Assembly: GCA_036583965.1 (NCBI GenBank)
Contig: JAZBQD010000001.1
Span: forward strand, 28,554,597 to 28,618,596
Source of the DNA: Prunella strophiata
Lineage: Eukaryota > Chordata > Aves > Passeriformes > Prunellidae
Length of the DNA stretch: 64,000 bases
Direction of reading: 5' to 3'
The translations under genes and the position numbers were made by a program. Of this stretch, positions 35,601 through 48,144 are shown one piece after another (the stretch's first letter is position 1; each line of letters starts with the position of its first letter). The notes under the pieces are model-generated. The model saw nothing but the letters and a program-made list of their open reading frames with translations. It was not told where the DNA came from and made no database searches.

Positions 35601-38600
35601 AATGGTTGTAGTTCATATCCAATTTTTAAAATTCCACCAGATTAATGTAGCATAAATCCAACATTTAAAACTGAGATTTCAAGTGGATGTTACTTGTTAA
35701 TATTTAATTTTTAAAACCACCCCACATAATAAAAAAAGACATCAGAGATGTCCACAAAATATTTTCAGTAGGACTCAAGTTACTGACTTCCAGCAGATAT
35801 GGGTAAAAACAAGTAGAGCACTGTAAACTGCACAGCTGTGGTCAAAACTGAAGCTCTCTATGCAACCTGGACTTCAAACTGGCTGAGCCTTGGCTGTCTC
35901 TTTACAAAGGCTTATTAAGGCAATGTTGGTTGAAACACATCATGATAAACGTGGCTGTTTCACCTTCATCTTCCTTTTTAATAAGAGGAAAAAACCCACA
36001 GTGATATTGTTAGGATGAGCATATGGAACTCTGACATAAATTCACCTCTAAAAATGCACAAACTGAATTTGTAGTAAAATCAATGAGAATTTCATATGTT
36101 TATATAACTTATAGGTGTTACCTAGTTCTTAACCTTTGCAAAGAATAAAGTATTTGCCTGGGACTTTATAGCTGACAATCTCCAAGACTTGAATTATGCC
36201 CATAATTGTGTTTAAAATATGATAGAAGAGAAGCAGTTTTATCAAACACCCAAGGAATCCAATGACAAACGAGAAGGATACAGCAGACATATGCAAAGGT
36301 TAACTCACTTCAAGTTGCAAAGGCTATTCACCACAGCAACAAACAGAATTACTATAGCACATTGTTTCTTCTTATGCACATATCATTGCACTCAACATTT
36401 CCTGTAAGTATGGGAATCTGTTGAAAAACTTGTCCATTAACCTCAAAAATTTAATGCTTGTCAAATTGCAACACAAAGTATTTTAAAAGACCATACTTTT
36501 CCTTAGCTTCTCTAGTCTTAGAACTGAAAGATTAAGGTGATACAATTCTGAGTCCCCCCTAAAAATTAAAAATGACAGGTTAACTAGCTGCATTAGGAAC
36601 CAGACATTGCTTGCAGTGGTTTCATTATAACACTGTGCCATTTAGCTCTGATTTAAAAAAAAATCCTGTTGATAATTCTATTTCCTTAAGTAACTTTCCC
36701 TGAACGGATCCCATGTCTTTTATACCAGCTTCAAATCCAGTTTAAAATAGGCTTCAGTTTATTTCCAAGTAACTTCCTAAGAAAAGCCCAATCCCTAAAT
36801 CCTTACTTACAAAGAAAGTTGCTGTTTAAACAAGTCACCTCACTGACTCTAGCATGATGACTCATGCCATAAAATTTGTTCTGAATTTGACTAATCCTCC
36901 CTACCCCCCCCCTTTTTTTTTTTTTTCAAGGAATTTTAAAAGACAGAGAAGAGCTAACAGCTAACGTGTCTCTATCTATTCTCTGGCATCCACCGAGAAC
37001 ACCAAACAAAAGAGGCCGACTACCTGGCAAATACCCTTTGTACTTCCCGATGGAACTGAGATAGCCAATATCTCTAAGTTAGAGATAGCAAATGTTTCTA
37101 AACTGAAAAGGCAACAATTTTCTCCACTAGTAGGTGCAACAGGAACTTCAATATTTGAAAACTGAGGAGAGTGATCTATTGATGTAAACAGCATGTGAAA
37201 TGAGCCAGCTCTGTCTCAGGGATTAAGCAGAAAAAATGCACAGGTCCATCTGGTTGTTTCAGTAGAATTAACCCATCTCAGTGTACACACCCAGCCACTG
37301 TGGAGACTTCGGGACCCCCTGGACACAGCTTCAGTAAAAAAAAAATAAATTAAATGAATGTAGCTGTCTTTGAAACCTCAAAGAGGTTCTTATGTCCCAT
37401 CCTCGTGGTACTATGTGGTTACTTCACCTATTGATTTCATAAAGAACATCTCTTTCAGCTTTAGATTCTTAATAAATATGAGTGTTTAATTCCCACCTAA
37501 TTTGCAATCTAAACCAAGTAATACAAATGCAAGGGAAAAGAAGTTTGTGTGCAATTATGAGGGAATAGGCTTTTAAATGCTTTTTTTCCTTTCCAACTTT
37601 TTTTTTAAGATTATGCTTTCCCTCTTTTCTATGGCCTGGACTACTACCAAAACAGACTCAGTTTAGCAATCTGTGCAGTCTGCAGCAGGGTGAAGCTGGC
37701 TTAGCTCACCTTCTCCAGGGCTAACAGAGCCCTGTCGTGGGGCTGGCAGTTGTGCTGGTTGCTCCCTGCCAATATCTGCGTGTTCTCCAGCACAGGAAAG
37801 GCCTGAGAAAGGATGGGGAGCCGTGGCAATCCTGTCACAACTGAGGTGTGTGTTCCAAACTACAGCTCTACATCTGGCTGTGGTGAGCATGGCCAGAGCT
37901 GCCTCCTGTCTGCACTCAGCCCTGGCGGTGCTCTGGGGTGTGGCATGCTGCTGAGAGCTGCCAATTCCTAACAGCACGCCATTCACTCACTTTTCAGCAC
38001 TGATTAGGATAAAAGGAAAGGGAATCAAAGTAGAAATTTCAGAAGTAATGTCAAAATAATTTTCTGTGAACTCGGCAAAGTGAATTTGTTCTGCATTTTT
38101 TTCAATAATTCACATAACAGTTTTTGGGGTTTGTTGTTTCCAGTTTAGATTGTACGTGTCAATAAATGCAATTCACTGACAAATAACATTTCCAATTCTG
38201 AAGCCACAAAGATAACAAATCTGTCAAAAATATGAGGGCAGAATTGCAAACCTTTGCAAAATATGATAACTTTTCAGCTACTCTGAGAAATGACTCCCTC
38301 AAAATTAGTCATCAGATGTATCTAACACCTAAGAAACACAAGAAAGATTAATCACTGAAAGCTGTGAACTTTCTGGTTTATGACACCTTCAAAGAAAGAC
38401 AAAATGCCCCTTGAAACATATCCTGTAAGTGCAAGTCACTGACCTCCATTCAGAGAAACAAGGTAATATTTAATGGTGTGTGCTAGCCAGACTAGATGAT
38501 GCTACAGGTCTTCTGGCTTCAAATTATTAAAACTGCAACTATATTCAGCTTCTTAAATACTCTAAAGACGCCTCTCTTTGTCAAGAGAAATAGTCTGTTT

Positions 38601-40205
38601 TAAAAAGTCAGGTCAAAGACACTGTCCTGGATTAGAAATGGAATCTCTGAATGTCCAGCCCCCAAGAAAGGTCTGAGCAAGGAGTTGTCTCCATGAACTA
38701 TTTCACATTCAGGTCCAAAGCTCAGGGCTGGTAGAGTTACCCATGACAGTCAACAGGGCTGGCAGCGAGTGGGGGCTGCTGCCTCACGTGAAGCTGGAAG
38801 AATATCACTTAATAAAAAGATATATCAGTTATTTTTGGCAAGAGAGGAACAAAAGTCAGCCAGCTGCCCGTCCTCTGCCCACGGTGCGGGCGGTCCTCAC
38901 TGCAGTGTGGCAGTACGGGTGACACGACACCCTCTGTGACCCCATGTGGCCGCTCCGGGCCACCAAGGCCAGTCTAAGGCGGCAAATGCAGCAGCAGCAG
39001 CGCTGGCGCTGGCAGTGGTGCTTTGCTGTGCCTCCGCTGCCCTCTGCAGTCTCCGCCGTGCAGAGCATCCCTTCATGCCCCCGCTTTGTGACTGCATCCC
39101 CGAACGCGGGCACTGCTGTCACCCGCGGGGATGGTCCTGGTGCGGGACAAGGGGGCTCTCCTTGTGCGGGGCAGCGCCAGGCTCTGCTAGCACAAAGCCC
39201 GGCCCAACTCAGGATCTCAGCTCCGCCTTTGGGCACGGCATTACAGGCAGGCAGAAGCAACTGTGTAGAATATTCTAAAGAGGAAGAAATCAGCGAATGG
39301 GCTGCAACAAAACAAAGCAAAGCAAAGCAAACAAACCCAAGAGGAAAAAAAAAAAAAAACCACAAAATGTTTAATTTCAGAAATTTCTCCCAGATACTAA
39401 GTGGGGTCACACACTCTTCTGCATCAGCAAAGCAACACAGGGAAATTTATTAACCAGGTGTAAGTCCACATAGCCAACCTCACTGGGTTTTGTAGATGGG
39501 ATTCCCAGCAACAGCTTTAGCACAGCAGGATTTTTTACCAAACTCTCTTGTAATCTCCAAAGAACATCCCAGAAAAAGGAGGAAAAAAAGAAAAGGGTGG
39601 GGTGGGCAGGAAGCATAGGCGTGTCATTAACACATAATTTTTAGAGCAGCTTGTTCGGCCTTCAGGCAAGGAGAAACAAGAGCACAGTCAACATTTTACA
39701 GTGTCTACACTGTCAGTCGGGCCAAGCAAACAGGTAGCAAAGCTCAAAGGAATGCATAAATTCGCCCAACTCACCCCTAACATTTCTACCCCTGAGCACC
39801 TTTCCAAAGGCCCTGGCGACTCATCATCGAGACCACATTCCCCAAAGGGTCCGGAATGGAAAATTCTAGACTTAATATGAGTTTTCAAAAGAGAACGTGC
39901 TCTTTTGAACGTACTGTTCCAGGTAAGGACTGAACTGCTCAGTGGTAGGAAGGTCAATAGATGTTTTACCCCGGGAGCGAGCGTGGCGCAGTCTGGGAGC
40001 GGGGTGTGCTGCGGCGGGGACAGCGGCGGGGACAGCGGCGTGTCCCGGGGACACGAGAGGGCGCTGCGGGCCCCGCGGCCGCCCCTGCTGCCATGGCCCC
40101 GTGCCCTGCCTTTTATCCAGCCCTGAGCCCGCGCTGCAGCAAAGCAGCAAGGAGACAAGTTGAAAAGCTCACTCCAGCTTCTGTGCTGTTCCACGCTGCG
40201 CTCGG
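29618..40205. other. 10.6 kb intergenic stretch between DUX-like gene and TMEM254
   Basis: I see no exon series, conserved domain or RNA gene. It contains simple tracts (T runs at about 31070-31092, C9T14 at about 36904-36926, AAAGC/A run at about 39308-39360) and a GC-richer stretch at 38860-39250 with short open frames on both strands that resemble nothing I know. Confidence 0.5.
36904..36926. repeat. Polypyrimidine tract C9T14
   Basis: Uninterrupted C run followed by T run on the plus strand in AT-rich intergenic DNA. Confidence 0.85.
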
Positions 40206-40835
40206 TACAGAATCGCAGACTCGATTAGGTTGGAAAAGCAATCTGTGAGCGAACACCACCTTGTCAACTAGACCATGACACTGAGTGCCACGTTCAGTCT
40301 TCTCTTAAACACCCCCAGGGACAGTGACACCAGCACCTCCCCGGGCAGCCCCTTTCGGTGTCTAATCACCCCAAACTGCCCCTAGTGTGGTTCTGGACTA
40401 TGTCTTGTCCTGCCACTGGCTGCCTGGGACAAGGGACCAATTCCCACCTGGCTACACCCTCCTTTCAGGCAGTTGTACAGAGGGATAAGGTTTCCCCTGA
40501 GGATCCTTTTCCCCAGGCTAAACAGCCCCAGCTGCTCCTCACAGTGCTTGTGTTCCAGACCCTTCACCAGCCTTGCTGCCCTTCTCTGGACACATTCCAG
40601 CAGTTCAAAATCCTTCCTGAACTGAGGGGCCCTGAACTGGACACAGCACTCGAGGTGTGGCCTCACCGGTGCCAAGTACAGAGGGATGAACCCTTGCCTG
40701 GTCCTGCTGGCCACACCATGGCTGATCCAGGCCAGGATGCCCTTGGCCTTCCCGGCCAAGCGGGCACCCTGCTGGCTCATGTTCGGCCCGTGCCACTTCC
40801 AGCCCCTCTGTCCCCAGCCGGGGCTTGTAAAGGCC
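40206..40835 (-). mobile_element. CR1 LINE, 5'-truncated, abutting the TMEM254 promoter
   Basis: Reverse-strand frame reads [58 protein letters not shown] and YNCLKGGC, the C-terminal part of CR1 ORF2, followed by the CR1 3' tail at the low-coordinate end. 5'-truncated. Its upstream end is about 200 bp from the TMEM254 start codon. Confidence 0.92.
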
Positions 40836-40839
40836 AAGT

Positions 40840-41410
40840 GCGGGAGGCGACACTCGGTCACACCGGGGCTCCCCCCAGCCCGGGCAGGCGGTGCCGAGCC
40901 GCTCCCCGCCCCGGCCCGAGGGCAGTGCCCGCCCAGGGCTGGGCGAGGCCGCCTCCGCCGCCCGCCCCGGCCCGCCCCCCTGCGCCCGGCCTTAGCGGCG
41001 GCGGCGCGGCCTCCGCTCACAGCCCAGCCCGGCGGCATGGCGGCGGCGGCGGAGCGCGGCCGCGATGGCAGCTGCCACTTCCAGCGCTCCCGGCTCATCT
41101 GGATGGTCGCCATCATCTTCGGCATGATCCTCCTCGGAGTAAGGAGCGGTGCGGGGAGGGAGGGAAGGAGGGAGAGACACTGCGGGGTGCGTGGAACAGG
41201 TTCCGTGCACCGTCCCCGTGTCCGCGGAAACGCCGCTCCCTAAAATAAACGGGGAGAAAAAGGAAGCTGGAGGTGCTGCTTTGGCCAGGCAGGGAGGAGG
41301 CTGACAGAGCCATGCAGGAAGGCCGGAGTGGGGGAGAGCCCAGCTGGTGTGCGGAGGAAGCGAGGCCGTGGCGCCGGGCCCGGGCAGAGCATCCCGGGCG
41401 CGGCACCGAG
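40840..41410 (+). promoter_or_regulatory. TMEM254: CpG-rich promoter region of TMEM254
   Basis: CpG-dense GC-rich block surrounding exon 1. No TATA box is evident; start sites cannot be fixed from sequence. Confidence 0.6.
41037..41138 (+). CDS. TMEM254: TMEM254 exon 1
   Basis: ATG in a GC-rich Kozak-like context (ggcggcATGG). Encodes [11 protein letters not shown], then [19 protein letters not shown]; donor CTCGGA|gtaagg, phase 0. Confidence 0.93.
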
Positions 41411-44400
41411 CGGGGCTGGCGGGGCGGGTGCCCTGGGAAAGGTGCCCTGGGAAAGGGGCTGTGAGTGCCCTGGGAGAGGGGCTGCGGGTGCCCTGGGATA
41501 GGGCTGCGGGTGCCCTGGGATAGGGCTGCGGGTGCCCTGGGAAAGGGCTGCGGGTGCCCTGGGAAAGGTGCCCTGGGAAAGGTGCCCTGGGAAAGGTGCC
41601 CTGGGAAAGGGCTGCGGGTGCCCTGGGAAAGGGCTGCGGGTGCCCTGGGAGAGGGGCTGCGGGTGCCCTGGGAAAGGGGCTGCGGGTGCCCTGGGAAAGG
41701 GGCTGCGGGTGCCCTGGGAAAGGGCTGCGGGTGCCTTGGGAAAGGGCTGCGGGTGCCCTGGGAAAGGTGCCCTGGGAGAGGGGCTGCGGGTGCCCTGGGA
41801 AAGGGCTGCGGGATGAGGCACTGAGCATCGGCTCGGCTCGCTCCGGGACAGCTGTGGGACATGTCAGTCCGTAAAGGTGCTCTTACAGGTGAGGGCTTTA
41901 GGCACAGGCTGTACGAGCTGGTGGTGTTGGAAAACACACGAGTTCAGTCACCACGTTGTCTTAATTTCTAAAACCAGACTTCAGCTAAATTAGGTTGGAT
42001 TACTGGAGCAGGGATATTAAGGGCTTTTTGATGTATCTGAGGAGTTTATGAAAGTCAATCCTTGACTTTCACATGTTGCTATTTTCTTTCTGTTTGCACA
42101 GATTTTCTAAAATTAAGAACCACCACTGTAAAAATGATAGTCAAAGCATGTCAAGGCCACTCACAAAACAGTTTTTGGGACAGTTCTGACAGTTCTTGAA
42201 ACAGTTCTGCTTCAAGAATAAGCTTTAAGCATATTCCCTGTTTAAACCCATCACCTCGCTGCATCTTTGGCATAGCTAAAGTTCCATTTAGTGAGAAACT
42301 GCAGTGTTGATACCAGAACCAAGATAAGGCAGTGTGAACTTTGGCCTAGTGCTTACCTTATGTCCCCAGTGGACTCTGAAGTGCACAGCTCATCACTCAG
42401 TGCCTGCTTCTCCTCCTGGCTTGTGAAAATCAGGGTGCTCAGTGCTAAGCACTGCAGACAGCTCTGCAACAGGAAAGAAACGTGGAAGGAAATTCTGCAT
42501 CTCTGGTCTTGGGATTCGTGCTCAGTTTTCTTCTGTGCCCTGTTAAAAATGAACAAAAATCTGACATTTTCTTTTTTAGGGGACAAAAGAAGAAAGACTA
42601 ATCCCCTAGTTTTAGATAGTTACTCCTCCTAAACAGTGTATTCATTGTTTGGCCTCCTCAGGTCACTTGCCTCAGATTAACTTCTTCAGGACAAAGACAA
42701 TGTAAGGTTTTGCAGCTTCCATGTCTAATAGGTAATGAGCTTACAATTTAAATACCACTAACGTGCAGATGCACTCTTGGTACTCAGACAGCAACCTTAA
42801 ACTTATCCCCTTAGCATCTGGTATGTCAAGGAATAGAAATTTCCTAGTTGGAGGCTTTCAAAGGCTACTGGAAGAATATGGTCCTTGGACAAGTTCAATG
42901 GAATGAAATAATTTAAGTACTATGAATAAATGAGCTCTGAACTCATGGGGCTCAAAAATAAAACTATTGTGAAGGTTAAATTAATAGTACTTCTACCTTG
43001 AAGTAAGATAACTATTTTTTTTTTTTTTCAGTGGGTAACACTTTGGCCTTCAACTATACCTTATAGTTACTTGGGATTATTTGGTACCTTCCTTAATTAT
43101 TTAGTGGAACACCACCACAAATGGGTATGCTACGGGTAAGTTATATTTGACTGTGTAATTATTTTGCCTCTCTCTGACTCTTGTACTTAGTCTGTGTTAA
43201 CAAGCTTTCCTGTAACCCAGTTGTTAATTAGATTTAAAAAGCTCTCCTTTCAAGCTCATTACAATTAAGGGTGTGGGGTAATAAGTATGTAGAGGACTAG
43301 ACAGGCTAAGACCAGTTTGATACTTTAAAAATTCAATTTTGATTTTGGCATCACTGATGGTTTAACAAGAAAGGGAAAAATGTTAAGATACTACTTTTGA
43401 TTACAGTTATTTAGTCCAAAGTTATACTTGTACCATCTACTGCAAGTCTTTTTCTTCTCTAGTTGTTACTTGAGCAGTCCAATTCTTTCTTTAGGAATTT
43501 TTTTTTATCCAGCTTCAATTAAAGAACATTTTTTACCCTGGTACTCACTTCTGATCTACATGAGAAATAACCTGCTGAACAAACTGCATAGTGCTAAGTT
43601 TTGCTGGGTTACAAAACTTAGTTTTTGCTGCTGTAATTAACAAAAGAGCCAGAAAATATTTCCTTGAGCTCGCTGGCTTCCTGTAAAGACAGAAATCAGT
43701 AGGGCTTTCTTGTTTATTTTACCATGTATCATGTAGAACCTTCATCTTTTCTCAGAGCATCTTTTGCTTTAGCAAGGTGTTGGATTGATTCTTACTGAAT
43801 ATCCTGTCTTTTTTTTTCCTACTAAAGCTTCTATATAAAAATTTGTAGGCCAAATGTGACTTATCAAGTCACATTATATATTCTGAATCTATACACACAG
43901 TTGTTTTCATAGAATTAAATCTGTAAAAACCTAAGTAGCTCCTTAGGACCACTAAAAATACTTGTGTAAGTAAAAGGATAGATTTTGCATGCTTAACTAA
44001 GATTAACTTGTACTGCTTTCACTAAGCATTTGGCTTTTTGGCTTAATCTAAGTGCTGAAAATTTTGGAAGCCTAGTGGATACTTCAAATAGCAGATTAAG
44101 GCTTATTGCACAAGTTACAGTTGCTCTGATTTTCTCAGTGGGCTTCAATTTCTTTTAAGTGTACACTTGTGGGGTTTTTTCAAGATGAAAACCACCCCTT
44201 CTTTTCTAGGTTAAAATAAGTTGTTGCTTCAGTGGTTCCAGATTTATATTCTCTGCATAATGCATCTTGGATACAACAGTCTTCTCCCTAATTTTCAACA
44301 AAATAAATCATGTTTTCTTTCACCAGGTTCTGGATATCCTGGTTGATTCACATAGTGGAAGCCCTCTATGGTATTAAGTTATGCCAGTAAGTAGTTCCCT

Positions 44401-45460
44401 CCTCTCACTCCATCATAGGTTCTCTGCAAAGGATTTCTGAATCAAGTAACATAAGCTACAGACTGACTGTGGTGGCTCTCAGCAGCAGTGAGTTCAGAGG
44501 ATGCTGGTGAAATTCTTGCTGCTGTGATATTTTGCTGTCCTCCACAGCTGGTTGCTGCCATTTCTCCCAGTGGTTACTGTTGTGCAGGGCAGCAAAACCA
44601 AGGGCTGGCAGCTTGCAAAAGTGGCAGCAGCAAGGTTTGCCAGAGCTTGCCTGGCAGCCTCTGAACTCCCTGTTCAGTGGGTACACTGCTGCTCAGGAGG
44701 CAGAGGGAACAAAAGATAGTGTACAAACAGTCTGGTAACTTGAGGTGTTACAATTTTATCAGATGTTACCTCATCAGGATTGCATAGTGCTGATTACACA
44801 CTTAAACAACTGCGTCTGTATTGTGGGAATACAACTGGGCACTTTCATTTGGGGACTCTTTCAGATCTACTTGCATCTGCAGGTCCCTGGGGTAGAATAC
44901 TGGAACTGGTCAGACCATACAAGCAATGCCATCTAAGTCTTAGGTTAGGATAACTACGTACCTGGAAAGGAGTGCTGTCCAAACACATCACCCTTCTGTT
45001 CATTGGACTTGTGGTTGCAGAAGAATGTAGATCCTCATTAGGTTCTCATGCTCTGCAGAGTCAGGCCAGTCTGTTTGTCATGATACAAATGAAGGGTTTC
45101 CACTTCATGTGGGTCATTCACTGCTGTCTGTCCCAGGCTTCTCAGGTGACAGCTCTTGGAAGCAAAAGGATTTTGTTTCATGGAACCCTGCATAAGTCTT
45201 TTTTTTTTTTAAGATAGTAGATTATGGATGAATAATTTCTGTCTTTAGAATGAGAGTTAGTAAAAATTTAGTGCTTATCAGACTCTCCTTTTAAGTTATG
45301 TAGCTTTAAAGTTAAAACTTTGAGTGTGCAAATAAATGGGTATCTGGGCCTAAGGCGATTCTTTTAAATATGAAGAAACTTGACTACCAGTGAACATACC
45401 AAATGAATGTATTGTAATTAATTTTACTAATGAAGTTTTACAGAGTAGTGTTAAAACCCA

Positions 45461-45498
<38 letters not shown>

Positions 45499-46694
45499 CA
45501 GAGATGGCCTGCCCATCATCATCTCATCAGGACTGCTGCTTCAGATTACCTAACAGTTGTACTTCTGTGAACACCAAACACCATTTATTTTTACTTGTGT
45601 AAAAGTTATGTCTACTTGGCAACATTACCAAGGAGGCACAAGGAAAAACTGTGAGGACTCAGACATACATTTATACAGATTATCATTATTACACAGATAA
45701 TCAGCAGTAGTATTGTCATTGGCTCTTGGCCTGTATTGTTGCACATGATCTATTCATTAAGCTTGTCTTGTAGCAGCAGGTAAATTTCTTAAGCACTTGT
45801 TCTCCAGGTTTGGCACTAATTTGAAAACACTGCAGCTGGGATTATAAACAAAAGAACCACAGCTATGGAATTGTTTACAGGAAATGTGAAACCCCTTGGG
45901 TTTGATGTTGTGTTTACACTTGTTCCTTTCAGTAGGAGTACTTCTCAAGAACAATGGAGGAGAAAATGACATTTTCTGTAACATACAGAAAAAGTCACAT
46001 ATGTTATATTGAAACTAACTAACATAGGACGGTCTCTTCTTCATAAATTAAGTGAAGTGCCTTCAGCCCTATTACTGTCTTTGTCTATCCACAAACTCAG
46101 GTACCAGTGTTTCTCCATCCCCCATCACACAGTCATTGTCAGGTCTCTCCCTGCCAGCATAAAGTCTCCCTTGACTAACACAGTCAGCAAGAAGTTATAT
46201 TCAGACTTGTGTATTAAGATCAGTATTAAGCCACTCCAGTTTCTTGCTTCTTTGCACACAAACTTCTGGGATAAGTAATTTCAAATAGGACAGATGGAGA
46301 TTGCAATTTATATATTGTTGAGGAAATTGTATTCATAGAATGTCTGAAAGAACTTCTGTTCAATAAATAGCTTAAAATCCTAAAACCACAAGAACTTGTA
46401 TGTTCAGTTAGCAAAAGAAATGTCTCAGTTGATGGAAACTAATGTGCTGAACTGCAATGTTCTAATCCAGTCTGAATCTCAAGGATGGGTAGAGATAGCT
46501 TACCTTACTGTATAAGTACCAGTACAGCCTGCAGGAGCCTAAGTTTTCTGACACTTTTGTGTTTTTGTTACAGAGCTAAAGGAATCACTGACCCGGCTGT
46601 TCAGTTCCAGTGGTTTGTTCAGACCCTTCTATTTGGATATGCTTCCTTTGGTCTCCTGGTGTCTTACAAGCCTGCAGACAAGAAGCAGTACTAG
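41037..46694 (+). CDS. TMEM254: TMEM254 (whole gene, 4 coding exons)
   Basis: Small multi-pass membrane protein of unknown function (DUF4499 family; human C10orf57, 123 residues as recalled). Four exons (41037-41138, 43032-43135, 44327-44386, 46574-46694) total 387 bp, 128 residues plus stop, with all phases consistent. Hydrophobic segments: [15 protein letters not shown] running into WVTLWP (exon 1-2), [33 protein letters not shown], and [19 protein letters not shown]; ends KPADKKQY, a dilysine-type tail not at the strict ER-retrieval position. Its divergent neighbour is the DUX-like gene, its convergent neighbour the threonine ammonia-lyase. Confidence 0.95.
41431..41815. repeat. Minisatellite in TMEM254 intron 1 (about 19 units)
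   Basis: Units share GTGCCCTGGGAAAG (14 bp); most also carry GGGCTGCG, giving 22-23 bp. Variants aaag, gaga and gata alternate. Starts less than 300 bp after exon 1. Stop-free, so it produces spurious open frames on both strands. Confidence 0.93.
43032..43135 (+). CDS. TMEM254: TMEM254 exon 2
   Basis: Long T tract then cag|TGGGT; encodes [20 protein letters not shown] and [12 protein letters not shown]; donor ACGG|gtaagt. Confidence 0.95.
44327..44386 (+). CDS. TMEM254: TMEM254 exon 3
   Basis: Acceptor tttcaccag|GTTC, donor GCCA|gtaagt; encodes [19 protein letters not shown]. Confidence 0.95.
45462..45497 (+). repeat. Poly(A) tract, 36 A
   Basis: Uninterrupted A36 in TMEM254 intron 3. I looked for a retroposed gene or LINE upstream of it and found nothing recognisable. 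Confidence 0.9.
46574..46694 (+). CDS. TMEM254: TMEM254 exon 4
   Basis: Acceptor tgttacag|AGCT; encodes [20 protein letters not shown] and ends [11 protein letters not shown], stop TAG. Confidence 0.95.
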
Positions 46695-48110
46695 AAGACA
46701 ATGAAAGAAGTCACTTCCCACATACTTAATCTCATTTTTCTGAAAAGACCCCCACATACATGTCTAGGTGCTGTAATTAGCTAAATTACATTCCTGCTGC
46801 ATGATGCAGTGCCCTTCTACCCAAGCAACTCTCCTCTTACTAAGCAACACAATTAAAAATCACAGGGCCCTGTGGATAGTCCAGTAGAAAATCTCATCTG
46901 CAGTCTTGGCACTGCCAAATTTTAATCCTATTTGTATGCAAGAAGCCAAAAGTTGCTCCTCTGCAGCTTTTGACATGTATACTCTGTCACTGACAACTGG
47001 TAGCAGTGGTTGATAAATTACCTTTCCATGAGGAGAATTCTTCTTCTACAACATGGAGGGTTATTGACAGCCACAAGGCAGCTTGCACCTGTTTTGTAAT
47101 AGGATTTAAATTGACCTGTATTTTCTCTATGGGACTGACATTGTTGTTAAAGCCTGCTCTTTGCACTTTGTTTTGTCTGCTTATTTTGTTCCACAAAGGA
47201 CAGACCACTGTACTGCTGCAGGCACATTGAAAAGACCAGGTCTCAGCTCAGGCTGAGGTTCAGTGAGCTTGGATACATGAAGCACTTTAACTTGGTTTAA
47301 TACAAGTGCCTTAAAATTCATGCAGCATGACCTCATCTTTGTAATGAAGATTTAAAGTAATGAATTATTATAGTATAAAGTAGTTTTGAGGGCAGCTTTT
47401 TTGAGGAGTGATTTATTATCCAAAGGAAAAAAAAAATATTTCAAAAATCTAGCTGAGAAATTGATCTTTGGGAATGAAATTAGATGTAGTGAATAAACAT
47501 ACCACTGGTTCCCAGATGCTGGTCTTCTGAAACCTAAGGTTGAGAGACCATCATAAGCACACCTCAAGAGTATTTCCTGTATGTGTAGTGAGTCTTCCAC
47601 CAGATTGTCTTTTACTTTTGAATATTTAAACAAGAATTTAGCCTGTGTAGTTTTAGCACTTTTAAAAGGAATAACTATTTAAAGTACTAACTCTGGTGTG
47701 GGGAGAAGTTTTACCATGCCACTTGCCATGATACTGTTCTGGAAGAAGGGGTAAGAAAAGGTTGTTGTTTCTCTAACCTCTAAGAGCTCCACAAGGTAAC
47801 TTTGTGCCTCCTGCAGTACCTACAGACTGTAACACTGCAATGTGGGGAGCCTTATTCAAGGACAGGTACATAAAGTTTTTCTTTCAGTGGGTACTAAAAG
47901 CATGGAGAACTGAAGGGTTTAAAATGGTGGTTTGTTTGTCATTTGGGTGTTGTTTAATGGCAAACTGTTTAACTTAAACATTTTACAGAGAAGTAGAAAC
48001 TCATTTAGTGGCTAGAAATCCAACAGGAATGTCAAGAGCCTGAGCTACATTTTACTGTGTAACCTTTTGTCTTAGTCTGTGATCCTGGAATAAAGATTTC
48101 TAAAAAGTGA
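46695..48110 (+). terminator. TMEM254: TMEM254 3' UTR and poly(A) signal
   Basis: AATAAA at 48089-48094 in ggaataaagattt is the best candidate, giving a 3' UTR of about 1.4 kb; a second AATAAA is at 48137-48142. Earlier ends are possible. Confidence 0.55.
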
Positions 48111-48144
48111 AGAAGTTGTTTTTAATACATCCTAGAAATAAAAT

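Noticed and set aside
37663..37986. 107-codon minus-strand frame in GC-richer intergenic DNA, considered as an exon or LTR piece
   Set aside because: No recognisable domain, no flanking terminal repeats and no matching partner exons.
40992..41937. Open frames rich in PFPRAPAA or GKGCGCPG
   Set aside because: Translation of the TMEM254 intron 1 minisatellite.
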